Source: Verrucomicrobiota bacterium (GTDB lineage Bacteria > Verrucomicrobiota > Verrucomicrobiia > Chthoniobacterales > UBA10450). Taken from it: DNA of 12,125 nt. Location: contig QHOD01000032.1 in the NCBI GenBank assembly GCA_003218615.1, positions 1-12,125 of the forward strand, in the 5' to 3' direction. Positions 1-6,598 of this stretch are shown piece by piece; positions within the stretch are counted from its first letter, which is position 1; each line of letters starts with the position of its first letter. The position numbers were made by a program, and so were the translations under genes. The notes under the pieces were generated by a model. That model had not been told where the DNA came from, ran no database searches, and was given only the letters and a program-made list of their open reading frames with translations.

Positions 1-858
1 GATCGCGCCAAGCAAAAGCGTCATGACTTTGGCCGTCTCGGTCGCTGCCTCCGCAATTTCTTGTTGGGTTCGAACGGTGAAATCGTCATCGCGACCCGGC
101 CGGATGTTATGCCGTTGTCGAAGCAACGCGATGATCTGTTGTTGCGCTGCGCTCATCTCCGTTGCATCGCCGATTTGGACATTCATGCCACGCAACGTCG
201 TTCCGCCAACCACGCGTTTCATCGCGCTGGTGTACGGCATGATCACAATGTCGTCCTGATCGACGCCCTGCGGACTTAATCCTTTTGGCGTCAGAACACC
301 GGTGATAACAAACGGCACGTTTTTGATGCGCAAAATCTGACCAACCGGATTCTCGTTCCCGTAGATCTGGGTTGCGGTCGTGCGGCCGACAACGCAAACC
401 TTGTTAGCGCTCCGCACATCCTGCGGCGTAAAGGGCGCGCCGTCCGCGAGCGGCCACTGACGAATGTCAAAATACTCTGCCGATTCGCCAAGGACTTGTG
501 TGGACCAATTCTGATTTCCCGCCGCTACCTGCGTAATCGAGCGAACTTCCTCGCTCACCGCCACGACACCCGGCACTTCCCGCCGGATCGCTTCCGCATC
601 TTCAATCTTCAAAGTACCCGCGCCGCCCCAACCGGTGCGAATGCCGCTGGAGGTGGTGCTCCCGGAAAAAATCAGAATCACATTTTGCCCGAGGCTTGCG
701 ATCTGCGCCTCCACTTGCGCTTTCGCGCCATTTCCTATTCCGACCATCGCAATCACCGCGCCGACGCCAATAATAATGCCCAGCGCGGTCAGCACCGAAC
801 GCATTTTGTTTCGCCGCAATGCACGAAACGCAACGTTAAATGTCGACCCTACTCTCAT
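1..858 (-). CDS. macB: MacB-type ABC transporter permease, C-terminus cut by window edge
   Basis: Permease subunit of a MacAB-type efflux or export pump in the inner membrane. From ATG at 858 the frame is open to base 1, giving 286 residues of a protein normally near 400. The N-terminal cytoplasmic stretch FRALRRNKMRSVLTALGIIIG leads into the first membrane helix (about residues 20-42). A large periplasmic domain of MacB_PCD type follows (about 45-270), and the visible part ends in KVMTLLLGAI, where helix 2 should begin. The three C-terminal helices of the FtsX-like domain lie outside the window. The gene starts 33 nt after the ATPase stop, so it is the third gene of an adaptor-ATPase-permease operon. 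The start was chosen because an in-frame stop (883-885) lies just upstream and the N-terminus aligns with the family. There is no clear Shine-Dalgarno. The substrate cannot be told from the sequence; macrolides, peptides and lipid-linked products are all known for relatives. Confidence 0.9.
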   Translation of the reverse strand, partial: MRVGSTFNVAFRALRRNKMRSVLTALGIIIGVGAVIAMVGIGNGAKAQVEAQIASLGQNVILIFSGSTTSSGIRTGWGGAGTLKIEDAEAIRREVPGVVAVSEEVRSITQVAAGNQNWSTQVLGESAEYFDIRQWPLADGAPFTPQDVRSANKVCVVGRTTATQIYGNENPVGQILRIKNVPFVITGVLTPKGLSPQGVDQDDIVIMPYTSAMKRVVGGTTLRGMNVQIGDATEMSAAQQQIIALLRQRHNIRPGRDDDFTVRTQQEIAEAATETAKVMTLLLGAI

Positions 859-891
859 CGTATTCGTCGAAACGCCAGATCTTTACTCCGG

Positions 892-1674
892 TTAAATCGA
901 ATCATTACTGGCCTGCTCCTCCGGGTTGTCTGTAAACGTTCCTGGTTTTTTCAATTCCCCTTTGGCAAGAGTTCGTTGCGTGACGACTTTGTCGCTAAGC
1001 AAAATTCCATCGCGCATTACCACGTTTCGGCGCGCGTAGCCTGCGATATCCTGCTCGTGGGTCACCATAACAACAGTGATGCCACGCTCATTCAGCTGTT
1101 GAAAAATTGCCATGATCTCGACACTCGTTCGGCTGTCGAGATTTCCCGTCGGTTCGTCCGCGAGCAGCACTTCGGGATCATTGATCAATGCGCGGGCGAT
1201 CGCGACGCGCTGTTGCTGGCCGCCCGAAAGCTGACTCGGATGATGATCTTCGCGGCCGCCAAGTCCAACCGACGCAAGGACGCGATCGGCCTTTTCGCGA
1301 AGCTGCGCATTTGTTAAGCGCTGCGCGCTATAAAGCAACGGCAACTCGACGTTCTCCCGCGCCGATGTGCGCGGCAGGAGATTAAAACTCTGAAAGATGA
1401 AACCTATTTTGCGATTGCGAATATCAGCCAGTCGGTCGCGATCCAGGCCAGAAACATCGGAACCATCCAGAATGTAATGACCGGAGGTCGGTCGATCGAG
1501 ACAACCGAGAAGATTCATCAGCGTGGATTTCCCGGAACCGCTCGCGCCCATCAGCGCCACAAATTCGCCGCACTGAATCTCAAGAGAAACGCCGCGCACG
1601 GCGTGCACTTCCATTTCGCCGGTGCGATATGTTTTGTGGACATCGACTAGGCTAACGAGTGCGCCATTGTTCAT
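892..1674 (-). CDS. MacB-type ABC transporter ATP-binding protein
   Basis: Cytoplasmic ATPase (260 aa) of the LolD/MacB/FtsE class that powers the neighbouring permease. All nucleotide-binding motifs are present: Walker A GASGSGKST at 43-51, Q-loop Gln95 in FIFQSFNLL, signature LSGGQQQR at 149-156, Walker B VLLADEP at 169-175 with catalytic Glu174, the D-loop NLDS, and switch His206 in VTHEQD. The NLLGCLDRPTSG segment after Walker A is typical of the MacB subgroup. Residues 231-260 form a polar tail beyond the ATPase fold. The ATPase is separate from the permease, unlike E. coli MacB, where both are one chain; the split arrangement is common in other phyla. The gene lies 36 nt after the adaptor gene and 33 nt before the permease, so all three are probably co-transcribed. 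Confidence 0.94.
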   Translation of the reverse strand: MNNGALVSLVDVHKTYRTGEMEVHAVRGVSLEIQCGEFVALMGASGSGKSTLMNLLGCLDRPTSGHYILDGSDVSGLDRDRLADIRNRKIGFIFQSFNLLPRTSARENVELPLLYSAQRLTNAQLREKADRVLASVGLGGREDHHPSQLSGGQQQRVAIARALINDPEVLLADEPTGNLDSRTSVEIMAIFQQLNERGITVVMVTHEQDIAGYARRNVVMRDGILLSDKVVTQRTLAKGELKKPGTFTDNPEEQASNDSI

Positions 1675-1710
1675 GTCGATCTTTCCGAAGCGGGTGTTTC
1701 CATCCGAAAA

Positions 1711-2913
1711 TCAAAATCGGCGCGCTCCGCCACCAAATGGATTTGCGGGCGGCGACGACGCCGTCGTTGTTGAAGTCAGTTCTGCGGTCACAACGCGATC
1801 GCCCTCTTTCAAGCCATCGACCACTTCGGTCATAACTCCATCGCTAATCCCGGTTTTAATCTGGACCGGTCGCAGACGACTGGCGCCATTTGGCAAAACA
1901 TAAACAGTTCGTTCGGCACGGCGTTCGTGCGCACCAGGGTCACCTGCCCCGCCCGGCCGGGCCCCGCGGCCCGGCATGCTTTGTTTCGTCTCCACCGGCG
2001 TCGCATCCGGCGGGCGATACCTCAGCGCCGCATTTTTGATTAGCAAAACGTCGTCTCGATGTGCGACGACGATTGAAACGTTCGCAGTCATTCCCGGTTT
2101 CAATTTCAAATCTAAATTGCTCACTCCGATTACGGTGTCGTAGGTCACGACGTTTTGCACAGTGATTGGCGCGTTCCGCACCTGGACGACCTTTCCATGA
2201 AACGTCTGCATCGGAAAAGCGTCCACCGTGAAATCGACCTTCTGATCGATTGTGACGACACCGACGTCCGCCTCGGCGACATTCGCATCGATCTGCATTT
2301 TGGTCAGATCGTTCGCGATCGCGAAAATAACCGGAGCCTGCAAACTGGCGGCAACCGTCTGGCCAACATCGACGCTGCGCGAAATCACGACTCCGTCGAT
2401 CGGCGACGTGATCGTGCAATGGTCGAGATCGGCCTTGGCTTTGTCGAGCGCGCCTTGTTTGATCGTCACATTGGCTTCGGCTTGGTGGAGGGTTGCGATC
2501 GCTTGATCGACATCGGCTTGCGAGGAAGTTTTCCGGGCAAACAACTCCTGCGTGCGCGTCGCTGTGACTTTCGCAAGCTCGAGCGCTGCCTTCGCGCTCG
2601 CCAAATCGCCCTCAGCCTGAGTGACGGTGGCCTGGAATATCGCCGGGTCGATTTGTGCTACCACCTGTCCGGCTTTCACCTGCGAATTATAATCCGCGAA
2701 CAATTTGGCGATATTGCCCGAGACCTGGCTGCCGACCTGCACGGTCACCACCGGGTTCAGAGTGCCTGTCGCGGTAACCGCCTGAGTGATGCCGCCGCGG
2801 GTTATTTCTGCCGTCTGATAATTCGCAGCGCTTCCATCGCGGAAATGGCGAATAATGACTGCGATAATTAGCAGACCAGCGATAGCGCTGAGCCAGGGGA
2901 AAAAACGTTTCAT
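1711..2913 (-). CDS. macA: MacA-like periplasmic adaptor (membrane fusion) protein
   Basis: Adaptor that links an inner-membrane MacB-type pump to a TolC-like outer-membrane channel (400 aa). An N-terminal membrane anchor lies at about 5-22 (FFPWLSAIAGLLIIAVII). Split lipoyl (biotinyl-like) halves follow at about 55-90 and 166-200, the second containing TITSPIDGVVISR. They flank an alpha-helical hairpin rich in Ala, Gln and Lys at about 93-163. A beta-barrel domain spans about 205-285, ending in LKPGMTANVSI, and a membrane-proximal domain spans about 286-380. A low-complexity Pro/Gly/Arg stretch at 303-335 interrupts the last domain. The frame stays open upstream to about 3300, but ATG 2913 is chosen because it places the membrane anchor at the N-terminus and avoids overlapping the divergent permease. 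No Shine-Dalgarno is visible. No TolC homologue lies in the window. Confidence 0.92.
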   Translation of the reverse strand: MKRFFPWLSAIAGLLIIAVIIRHFRDGSAANYQTAEITRGGITQAVTATGTLNPVVTVQVGSQVSGNIAKLFADYNSQVKAGQVVAQIDPAIFQATVTQAEGDLASAKAALELAKVTATRTQELFARKTSSQADVDQAIATLHQAEANVTIKQGALDKAKADLDHCTITSPIDGVVISRSVDVGQTVAASLQAPVIFAIANDLTKMQIDANVAEADVGVVTIDQKVDFTVDAFPMQTFHGKVVQVRNAPITVQNVVTYDTVIGVSNLDLKLKPGMTANVSIVVAHRDDVLLIKNAALRYRPPDATPVETKQSMPGRGARPGGAGDPGAHERRAERTVYVLPNGASRLRPVQIKTGISDGVMTEVVDGLKEGDRVVTAELTSTTTASSPPANPFGGGARRF

Positions 2914-2958
2914 GCGGTGGGGTTGACTGAACCTATAAGTAAGTGACAGGAGGATGTG
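2914..2958. promoter_or_regulatory. short divergent intergenic region between macA and the ABC-2 permease
   Basis: Only 45 bp separate the two divergent start codons, so promoters for both directions must overlap each other or lie inside the genes. A TATAAG hexamer at 2934-2939 resembles a -10 box for the plus strand, but I find no good -35 at the right distance. An in vivo promoter here is inferred from gene layout only. Confidence 0.3.
2948..2953 (+). promoter_or_regulatory. Shine-Dalgarno that fixes the permease start
   Basis: AGGAGG is the only strong Shine-Dalgarno I see upstream of a gene in this window. It lies 5 nt before ATG 2959 but only 2 nt before the in-frame GTG at 2956. ATG 2954 is followed at once by TGA. 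ATG 2959 is therefore the likely start. Confidence 0.75.
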
Positions 2959-3753
2959 ATGCGCCGTTACATCGAAATCTACTCCATTATGCTGCGCAAC
3001 TCGCTCATTCGCGAGATGAGTTTCAAGGCAAACTTCCTCCTCTGGATGGTTGTCGAGGTCCTCTGGTTCTGCGGGCAAATCGTTTTCTTCAGTATTATCT
3101 TTGGCCAGGTCGATCACATCGGAGACTGGACGAAGTGGGAAGTGGTGTTGCTCATCGGCACGCATCAAATCATCGCGCAACTCTTCCAAGCGTTCTTTTT
3201 TGTGAACGTCGCAAACATTCCGGAATTGGTGCGCACTGGAAAGCTGGACTCTCTCCTGGTTCTGCCAATCGACAGCCAGTTTGCCGTCTCCACCAAACAA
3301 TTTGCGCTCGACAGCATCGTCAACGCCGCTCTCGGTGGTGCGGTGGTCTGCGTTTCGCTGTCACAACTTGGGATTATGCCAAACCCAATGGCGATCTTGC
3401 TCTACCTGGCCGCGCTCGGATTTGGAGTCGCCGTGCATTACTCCATCATGCTTGGCCTGGCGGGGGTGAGTTTTTGGATCGTACGGGCGCAAGGCCTGGT
3501 CTACGGCTACTTCAACTTCCTGAATATTGCCCGCTATCCGGACGTGATCTTCCCGCGGATTTTTCGCATGATATTCGGCTGGGTCATTCCGGTGGTGATC
3601 ATCGCGAATATTCCCGCCCGCCTGCTCATCAAATCGCTTGGACAACCGACCCAGCTGATGCTGCATCTCGTTATCGCATCCAGTCTCGTCTTCTGGCTGT
3701 CACGCGCTTTCTGGCGGTTCGCTCTTCGTCATTATTCGAGCGCCAGCTCGTAA
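2959..3753 (+). CDS. ABC-2 type transporter permease (ABC2_membrane_6/COG3694-like)
   Basis: Integral inner-membrane protein of 264 aa with about six hydrophobic segments, near residues 25-49, 62-84, 117-136, 143-175, 203-222 and 233-250. The segment RTGKLDSLLVLPIDSQF after the second helix is characteristic of this uncharacterised ABC-2 permease family (formerly DUF990), which is usually 250-270 aa long. Family members normally work as a heterodimer with a second permease (COG4587) and an ATPase (COG4586), and these genes usually sit directly upstream. Neither is present here: upstream is the divergent macA, and downstream is a repeat followed by a DksA-like gene. The partners must be encoded elsewhere, or this gene is a leftover. 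The start is set by AGGAGG 5 nt upstream of the ATG. Substrate unknown. Confidence 0.85.
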   Translation: MRRYIEIYSIMLRNSLIREMSFKANFLLWMVVEVLWFCGQIVFFSIIFGQVDHIGDWTKWEVVLLIGTHQIIAQLFQAFFFVNVANIPELVRTGKLDSLLVLPIDSQFAVSTKQFALDSIVNAALGGAVVCVSLSQLGIMPNPMAILLYLAALGFGVAVHYSIMLGLAGVSFWIVRAQGLVYGYFNFLNIARYPDVIFPRIFRMIFGWVIPVVIIANIPARLLIKSLGQPTQLMLHLVIASSLVFWLSRAFWRFALRHYSSASS

Positions 3754-3772
3754 CATAGCCATCCTGGCTGTC

Positions 3773-3857
3773 TCGTAATGCGGGCATCCTGCCCGCAAAA
3801 CCGCGGCGCAGGCTGGCAGCCTGTACGACGAAAAAGGCACAGATGCCCGTATTACGA
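3773..3857. repeat. 85-bp inverted-repeat element with internal palindromes
   Basis: The element is bounded by 15-nt inverted arms, TCGTAATGCGGGCAT at 3773-3787 and ATGCCCGTATTACGA at 3843-3857, which pair with one mismatch. Inside are two perfect hairpins. One at 3780-3796 has a 7-bp stem, GCGGGCA/TGCCCGC, around TCC. The other at 3809-3823 has a 6-bp stem, CAGGCT/AGCCTG, around GGC. Just outside, 3757-3769 (AGCCA-TCC-TGGCT) is a third hairpin with the same TCC loop. The structure resembles a REP- or MITE-like interspersed repeat. It could also act as a transcription barrier after the permease gene, though no T-tract follows. Only one copy is visible in this window. Confidence 0.65.
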
Positions 3858-3866
3858 AATCTCCGC

Positions 3867-3895
3867 TTGCGCGGTTGGGGAAATGTTCTTAATTA
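3867..3895 (+). promoter_or_regulatory. weak candidate promoter for the dksA-like/rpmG/rpsR operon
   Basis: TTGCGC (3867-3872) and TAATTA (3890-3895) are separated by 17 nt and lie upstream of ATG 3942. Both match the sigma-70 consensus poorly. The call rests mostly on the need for a promoter between the repeat and the first gene. Confidence 0.2.
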
Positions 3896-3941
3896 AGCCT
3901 CCGTTTTTTCCGGTGCCCGGGTAAAAGGCGCCTTTCACGCT

Positions 3942-4661
3942 ATGGCCAAACCAAAGAAAAAGAAGAGTTCTGCGAAAAAGTCCGCTGCCCGCAAAACGCG
4001 ATCGGCGCGCAAGGTTGCCAGGCCCAGCCGTAAAGTCGCCGCCAAAAGGCCGGCCTCGAAGAAGGTCTTACGGGCCTCGGCGAAGGTAGCGAAGCGATCC
4101 GCAAAATCTCCCAAATCGAAGCGAAAAATTGATCTTACAGGCGACCCGTTGAAATTAATGGGCAACAATCATCAGCGCGAACGCAGGCTTGACCCATTCA
4201 CGCGCAAGCAGAAGGAAAAACTCCTTCAGCTTCGCGATGCCATGGTCGATTCCATGGCCGGCGTTGCCCAGGACACTCTTCGCTCGCGTGCAGAAGGGAG
4301 CGAGGCCTCGGCTTTTGGCATGCATCAGGCCGACGCCGGATCGGATGCTTACGATCGCGATTTTGCGTTGAGTTTGCTTTCGCAGGAACAGGACGCGCTC
4401 TACGAAATCGATCAGGCGCTCAAGCGGATCGAGCTCGGCACTTACGGTGTGTGCGAAATGTCGGGAAAACACATTCCACGCGCGCGTCTCGAAGCAATCC
4501 CGTTCGCGCGTTTCACCGTCGAATGCCAATCGCAGCTCGAGAAGCAAAGCAGAGCTTCCCGCGTCCGCCAATCGGTCACGTCGCTCTTTGGGCTCACCGA
4601 GGAGGAAGGTGGCGAGGCCGAGGAAGAGGAAACGGCTGCGCCAGCCGAGGCGAAAGAGTAA
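3942..4661 (+). CDS. DksA/TraR-like protein with Lys/Ala-rich N-terminal tail and half-degenerate zinc finger
   Basis: 239 aa in three parts. Residues 1-62 are a very basic, Lys/Ala/Ser/Arg-rich tail resembling histone H1 or AlgP tails (for example KKKKSSAKKSAARKTR). Residues about 84-165 are helical, with D131 and D135 near the point where DksA carries its acidic coiled-coil tip. Residues 166-200 match the DksA/TraR zinc finger. Of the four canonical Cys ligands, C171 and C195 are kept, but positions 174 and 192 are Ser and Thr (CEMS and TVEC). The finger may bind zinc poorly or not at all. An acidic tail of Glu/Ala ends the protein. DksA relatives bind the RNA polymerase secondary channel and tune rRNA and ribosomal-protein transcription. 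That role here is inference. The gene ends 5 nt before rpmG, so the three genes are probably one operon. No Shine-Dalgarno precedes the start. Confidence 0.82.
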   Translation: MAKPKKKKSSAKKSAARKTRSARKVARPSRKVAAKRPASKKVLRASAKVAKRSAKSPKSKRKIDLTGDPLKLMGNNHQRERRLDPFTRKQKEKLLQLRDAMVDSMAGVAQDTLRSRAEGSEASAFGMHQADAGSDAYDRDFALSLLSQEQDALYEIDQALKRIELGTYGVCEMSGKHIPRARLEAIPFARFTVECQSQLEKQSRASRVRQSVTSLFGLTEEEGGEAEEEETAAPAEAKE

Positions 4662-4666
4662 CACGA

Positions 4667-4840
4667 ATGGCGCAGGAAATTGTTACACTCGAATGCACTG
4701 AGGCAAAGGCGCTCGGCAAACCGCCGTCGCGCTACATGACCACACGGAACAAGAAAAGTCCGCGGACGCCCAACCGGCTCGAGAAAAAGAAATACAATCC
4801 CTTCTTGAAGCGGCATACTTTGCACCGCGAAACGAAATAA
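4667..4840 (+). CDS. rpmG: 50S ribosomal protein L33
   Basis: 57-aa structural protein of the large ribosomal subunit, close to the usual 50-56 aa. Recognised by RYMTTRNKK (residues 22-30), RLEKKKYNPFLKRH (37-50) and the closing TLHRETK. Only one Cys (residue 10) is present and there are no CxxC pairs, so it belongs to the zinc-independent (C-minus) L33 type. The frame is open further upstream, but ATG 4667 gives the family N-terminus (MAQEIVTLECTEAK) and sits 5 nt after the stop of the DksA-like gene. rpsR starts 6 nt after the stop, which suggests coupled translation. Confidence 0.93.
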   Translation: MAQEIVTLECTEAKALGKPPSRYMTTRNKKSPRTPNRLEKKKYNPFLKRHTLHRETK

Positions 4841-4846
4841 TTCTCA

Positions 4847-5086
4847 ATGGAACCAAAGACCGCCAAACGCCGTTCGGCTTTTCGCCGCGCCAATCGTACG
4901 ATGCCACGCCGCAGGATCGACATCGCCCTGGAGGCGATTGATTACAAGAACCCCGATCTCCTGAAGAAATTCGTCACCGAGAGCGGCAAGATTCTTCCTC
5001 GTCGTGTTACCGGCATGCCCGCGCATCTGCATCGCAGGATCACCCGCGAGATCAAGCGCAGCCGCTCCGTCTTGTTGATGAAATAG
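4847..5086 (+). CDS. rpsR: 30S ribosomal protein S18
   Basis: 79-aa small-subunit protein, the usual bacterial length, which binds S6 and the central domain of 16S rRNA. The core IDYKNPDLLKKFVTESGKI is followed by LPRRVTGMPAHLHRRITREI and then KRSRSVLLMK, an unmistakable S18 signature. The N-terminal 25 residues are basic, as in relatives. The gene is the third in the DksA-like/rpmG/rpsR cluster and has no Shine-Dalgarno, so it probably depends on translation of rpmG. It converges with the next minus-strand gene: the two stop codons are only 14 nt apart and I see no terminator hairpin between them. Confidence 0.95.
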   Translation: MEPKTAKRRSAFRRANRTMPRRRIDIALEAIDYKNPDLLKKFVTESGKILPRRVTGMPAHLHRRITREIKRSRSVLLMK

Positions 5087-5100
5087 TTGTAGGCCGTCCG

Positions 5101-5463
5101 CTACGCCTTCCGCGTTCGCTCGCCCTGCTCGATCAGTTTCCAGAACTCGCGCGTTTCGCCCAGCTGCGCGTCTTCCGAAACGGGCAATTTGCTGCGGAAA
5201 AGGAAATCCCGAAATGTGTTCTTGTGCAGGACGCGATGGACCTTGATGCCTTCGTCAGTCTTCGCGAAATAGATTCGGTAATCCTTCGCGCGATAACGAT
5301 ATAACTTTTTTCCCTCGCGCTGGATCACGCCGAACCGCTCCGAATCGAAATGATCCAAATCCTCGGGTAAAATTTGGAACTCAGCGAGCAACTCGAGCTG
5401 CAATTTCTTCGGCAGCGCCGAGATCTCCGCCGCGCTCAATTCGTTGAAGATGATTTGGAACAT
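5101..5463 (-). CDS. RelE/ParE-fold protein without an adjacent antitoxin
   Basis: 120-aa protein resembling the RelE/ParE toxin superfamily. The C-terminal half of the fold is best preserved: GKKLYRYRAKDYRIYF (51-66) gives the usual basic beta-strand pair with the Arg/Tyr pattern, followed by KVHRVLHKNTFRDF (74-87). The first 45 residues predict a beta strand plus a helical hairpin. Residues 95-120 are a polar extension absent from typical 85-100-aa toxins. Classic toxins come with a small antitoxin gene next door. Here the gene upstream on the same strand is alr, 37 nt away, and downstream is convergent rpsR, so none is present. It may be a solitary RelE-like ribonuclease or ribosome-associated factor, or a domesticated relic. 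The start is the only ATG after an in-frame TAA at 5479-5481. Family assignment is from motif resemblance. Confidence 0.7.
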   Translation of the reverse strand: MFQIIFNELSAAEISALPKKLQLELLAEFQILPEDLDHFDSERFGVIQREGKKLYRYRAKDYRIYFAKTDEGIKVHRVLHKNTFRDFLFRSKLPVSEDAQLGETREFWKLIEQGERTRKA

Positions 5464-5500
5464 GCGTTTGTTAAATCGTTACATCGTTGAAACAGTTTTC

Positions 5501-6598
5501 CTAAACGTAAACGCGCCGGACGCGCGCGCCAATGCGCGTCGTAATTTCCCAAGTAATCGTGCCGGCCTTCTCGGCCAATTCCGCGCAACAAACTTCCTCG
5601 TTTCCATCGCGTCCCATTAAAACTGCCTCGTCCCCCACTTCCACATTGTCGATCTTGCTCACGTCGATCATCATCAAATCCATCGTCACTCGGCCGAGCA
5701 AGGCGCAGCGCTGACCGCGAACCAAAACCGCGGCATCATGGCTGGAGAGCTGCCGCGGATACCCATCGGCGTAACCAGCCGATAACGTTGCGATCCGCAT
5801 TTTTCGCGGAGTAATAAAGGTGCGGCCATAACTAATGGAACTCCCCTTGGGCATATCGCGCACGAGCGCAATTCGCGTTTTCCATGCCATCGCCGGTCTG
5901 AGAAGGTTTTGAAATTCCGGCAACGGGGAAATCCCATAGAGCATAACGCCAGCACGCACCATGTCGAAAACCTTCTGGTTGAATGCAAGGGCGCCTGCAC
6001 TTTGCAATACATGCGCTTTGTAATCTCCCGGAATGTCAGCGCGAAATTGCTTTAGGATCTTGCCAAACCTCAAGAGCTCGTCGCGCGTGTACGCGGCGTC
6101 CTCATTCGAAACCGGCAAGTGCGTAGAGACACTGTGAATCCTGATCTGGCGCAATGCCGAAACTTTTTTGAAAAGCACAAAGGCTTCGTTCTCCGGAACG
6201 CCCATGCGGCCCATTCCCGTGTCGATCTTAAAATTGACCGGCACTGGCGCATCGCCCGCCATCCGTTCGAAATCCTTTGCTTCTTCAAAAGTAGAAATCG
6301 AAGGAATGAAACCGCGCTCCACGATTGTCGATCTTTCTTCCGGCAAAGCTGGACCAAGGATCATAATTGGATGGGGAAGCGCCGCGCGCAGTTGAATCGC
6401 TTCCTCCAGATTCGCCACGCCGAATAATTGCGCATCATCGGCCAGCGCCTCCGCCACGCCAATCATGCCGTGACCGTAACCGTCGGCTTTCACGACGGCG
6501 AGAAGTTCGGCCGACCCGATCCGCTCGCGCACAACTTTCGCGTTGTGGCGCAATGCGTTTCGGTCGATTTCCGCCCAGCAACGATAGCTTTCTTTCAT
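5501..6598 (-). CDS. alr: Alanine racemase
   Basis: PLP-dependent cytoplasmic enzyme that interconverts L- and D-alanine, supplying D-Ala for peptidoglycan. At 365 aa it has the family's normal length. The N-terminal TIM-barrel begins with WAEIDRNALRHNA and carries the PLP lysine, Lys37, in AVVKADGYGHG. The PLP-binding fold continues through FKIDTGMGRMG (123-133) and HSVSTHL (155-161). The C-terminal beta domain holds the second catalytic base, Tyr257, in GSSISYGRTF, followed by LSAGYADGYPR (272-282), GRVTMDLMMID (302-312) and the final RIGARVRRVYV. ATG 6598 overlaps the tsaB stop by 4 nt (ATGA), which indicates translational coupling. All catalytic residues I can place are intact. Confidence 0.96.
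   Translation of the reverse strand: MKESYRCWAEIDRNALRHNAKVVRERIGSAELLAVVKADGYGHGMIGVAEALADDAQLFGVANLEEAIQLRAALPHPIMILGPALPEERSTIVERGFIPSISTFEEAKDFERMAGDAPVPVNFKIDTGMGRMGVPENEAFVLFKKVSALRQIRIHSVSTHLPVSNEDAAYTRDELLRFGKILKQFRADIPGDYKAHVLQSAGALAFNQKVFDMVRAGVMLYGISPLPEFQNLLRPAMAWKTRIALVRDMPKGSSISYGRTFITPRKMRIATLSAGYADGYPRQLSSHDAAVLVRGQRCALLGRVTMDLMMIDVSKIDNVEVGDEAVLMGRDGNEEVCCAELAEKAGTITWEITTRIGARVRRVYV

Noticed and set aside
496..1317. 273-aa plus-strand frame opposite the MacB-type permease and ATPase genes
   Set aside because: Shadow of strongly supported minus-strand genes; the composition is unlike a protein.
2914..3300. Upstream extension of the macA frame, which would add 129 residues
   Set aside because: It lies antisense to the well-supported permease and would bury the membrane anchor inside the protein. 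ATG 2913 gives a normal adaptor.
4155..4664. 169-aa minus-strand frame opposite the DksA-like gene
   Set aside because: Antisense shadow caused by GC-rich codons; no recognisable domain.
5087..5100. Bidirectional terminator between rpsR and the RelE-like gene
   Set aside because: The 14-nt gap holds no inverted repeat.
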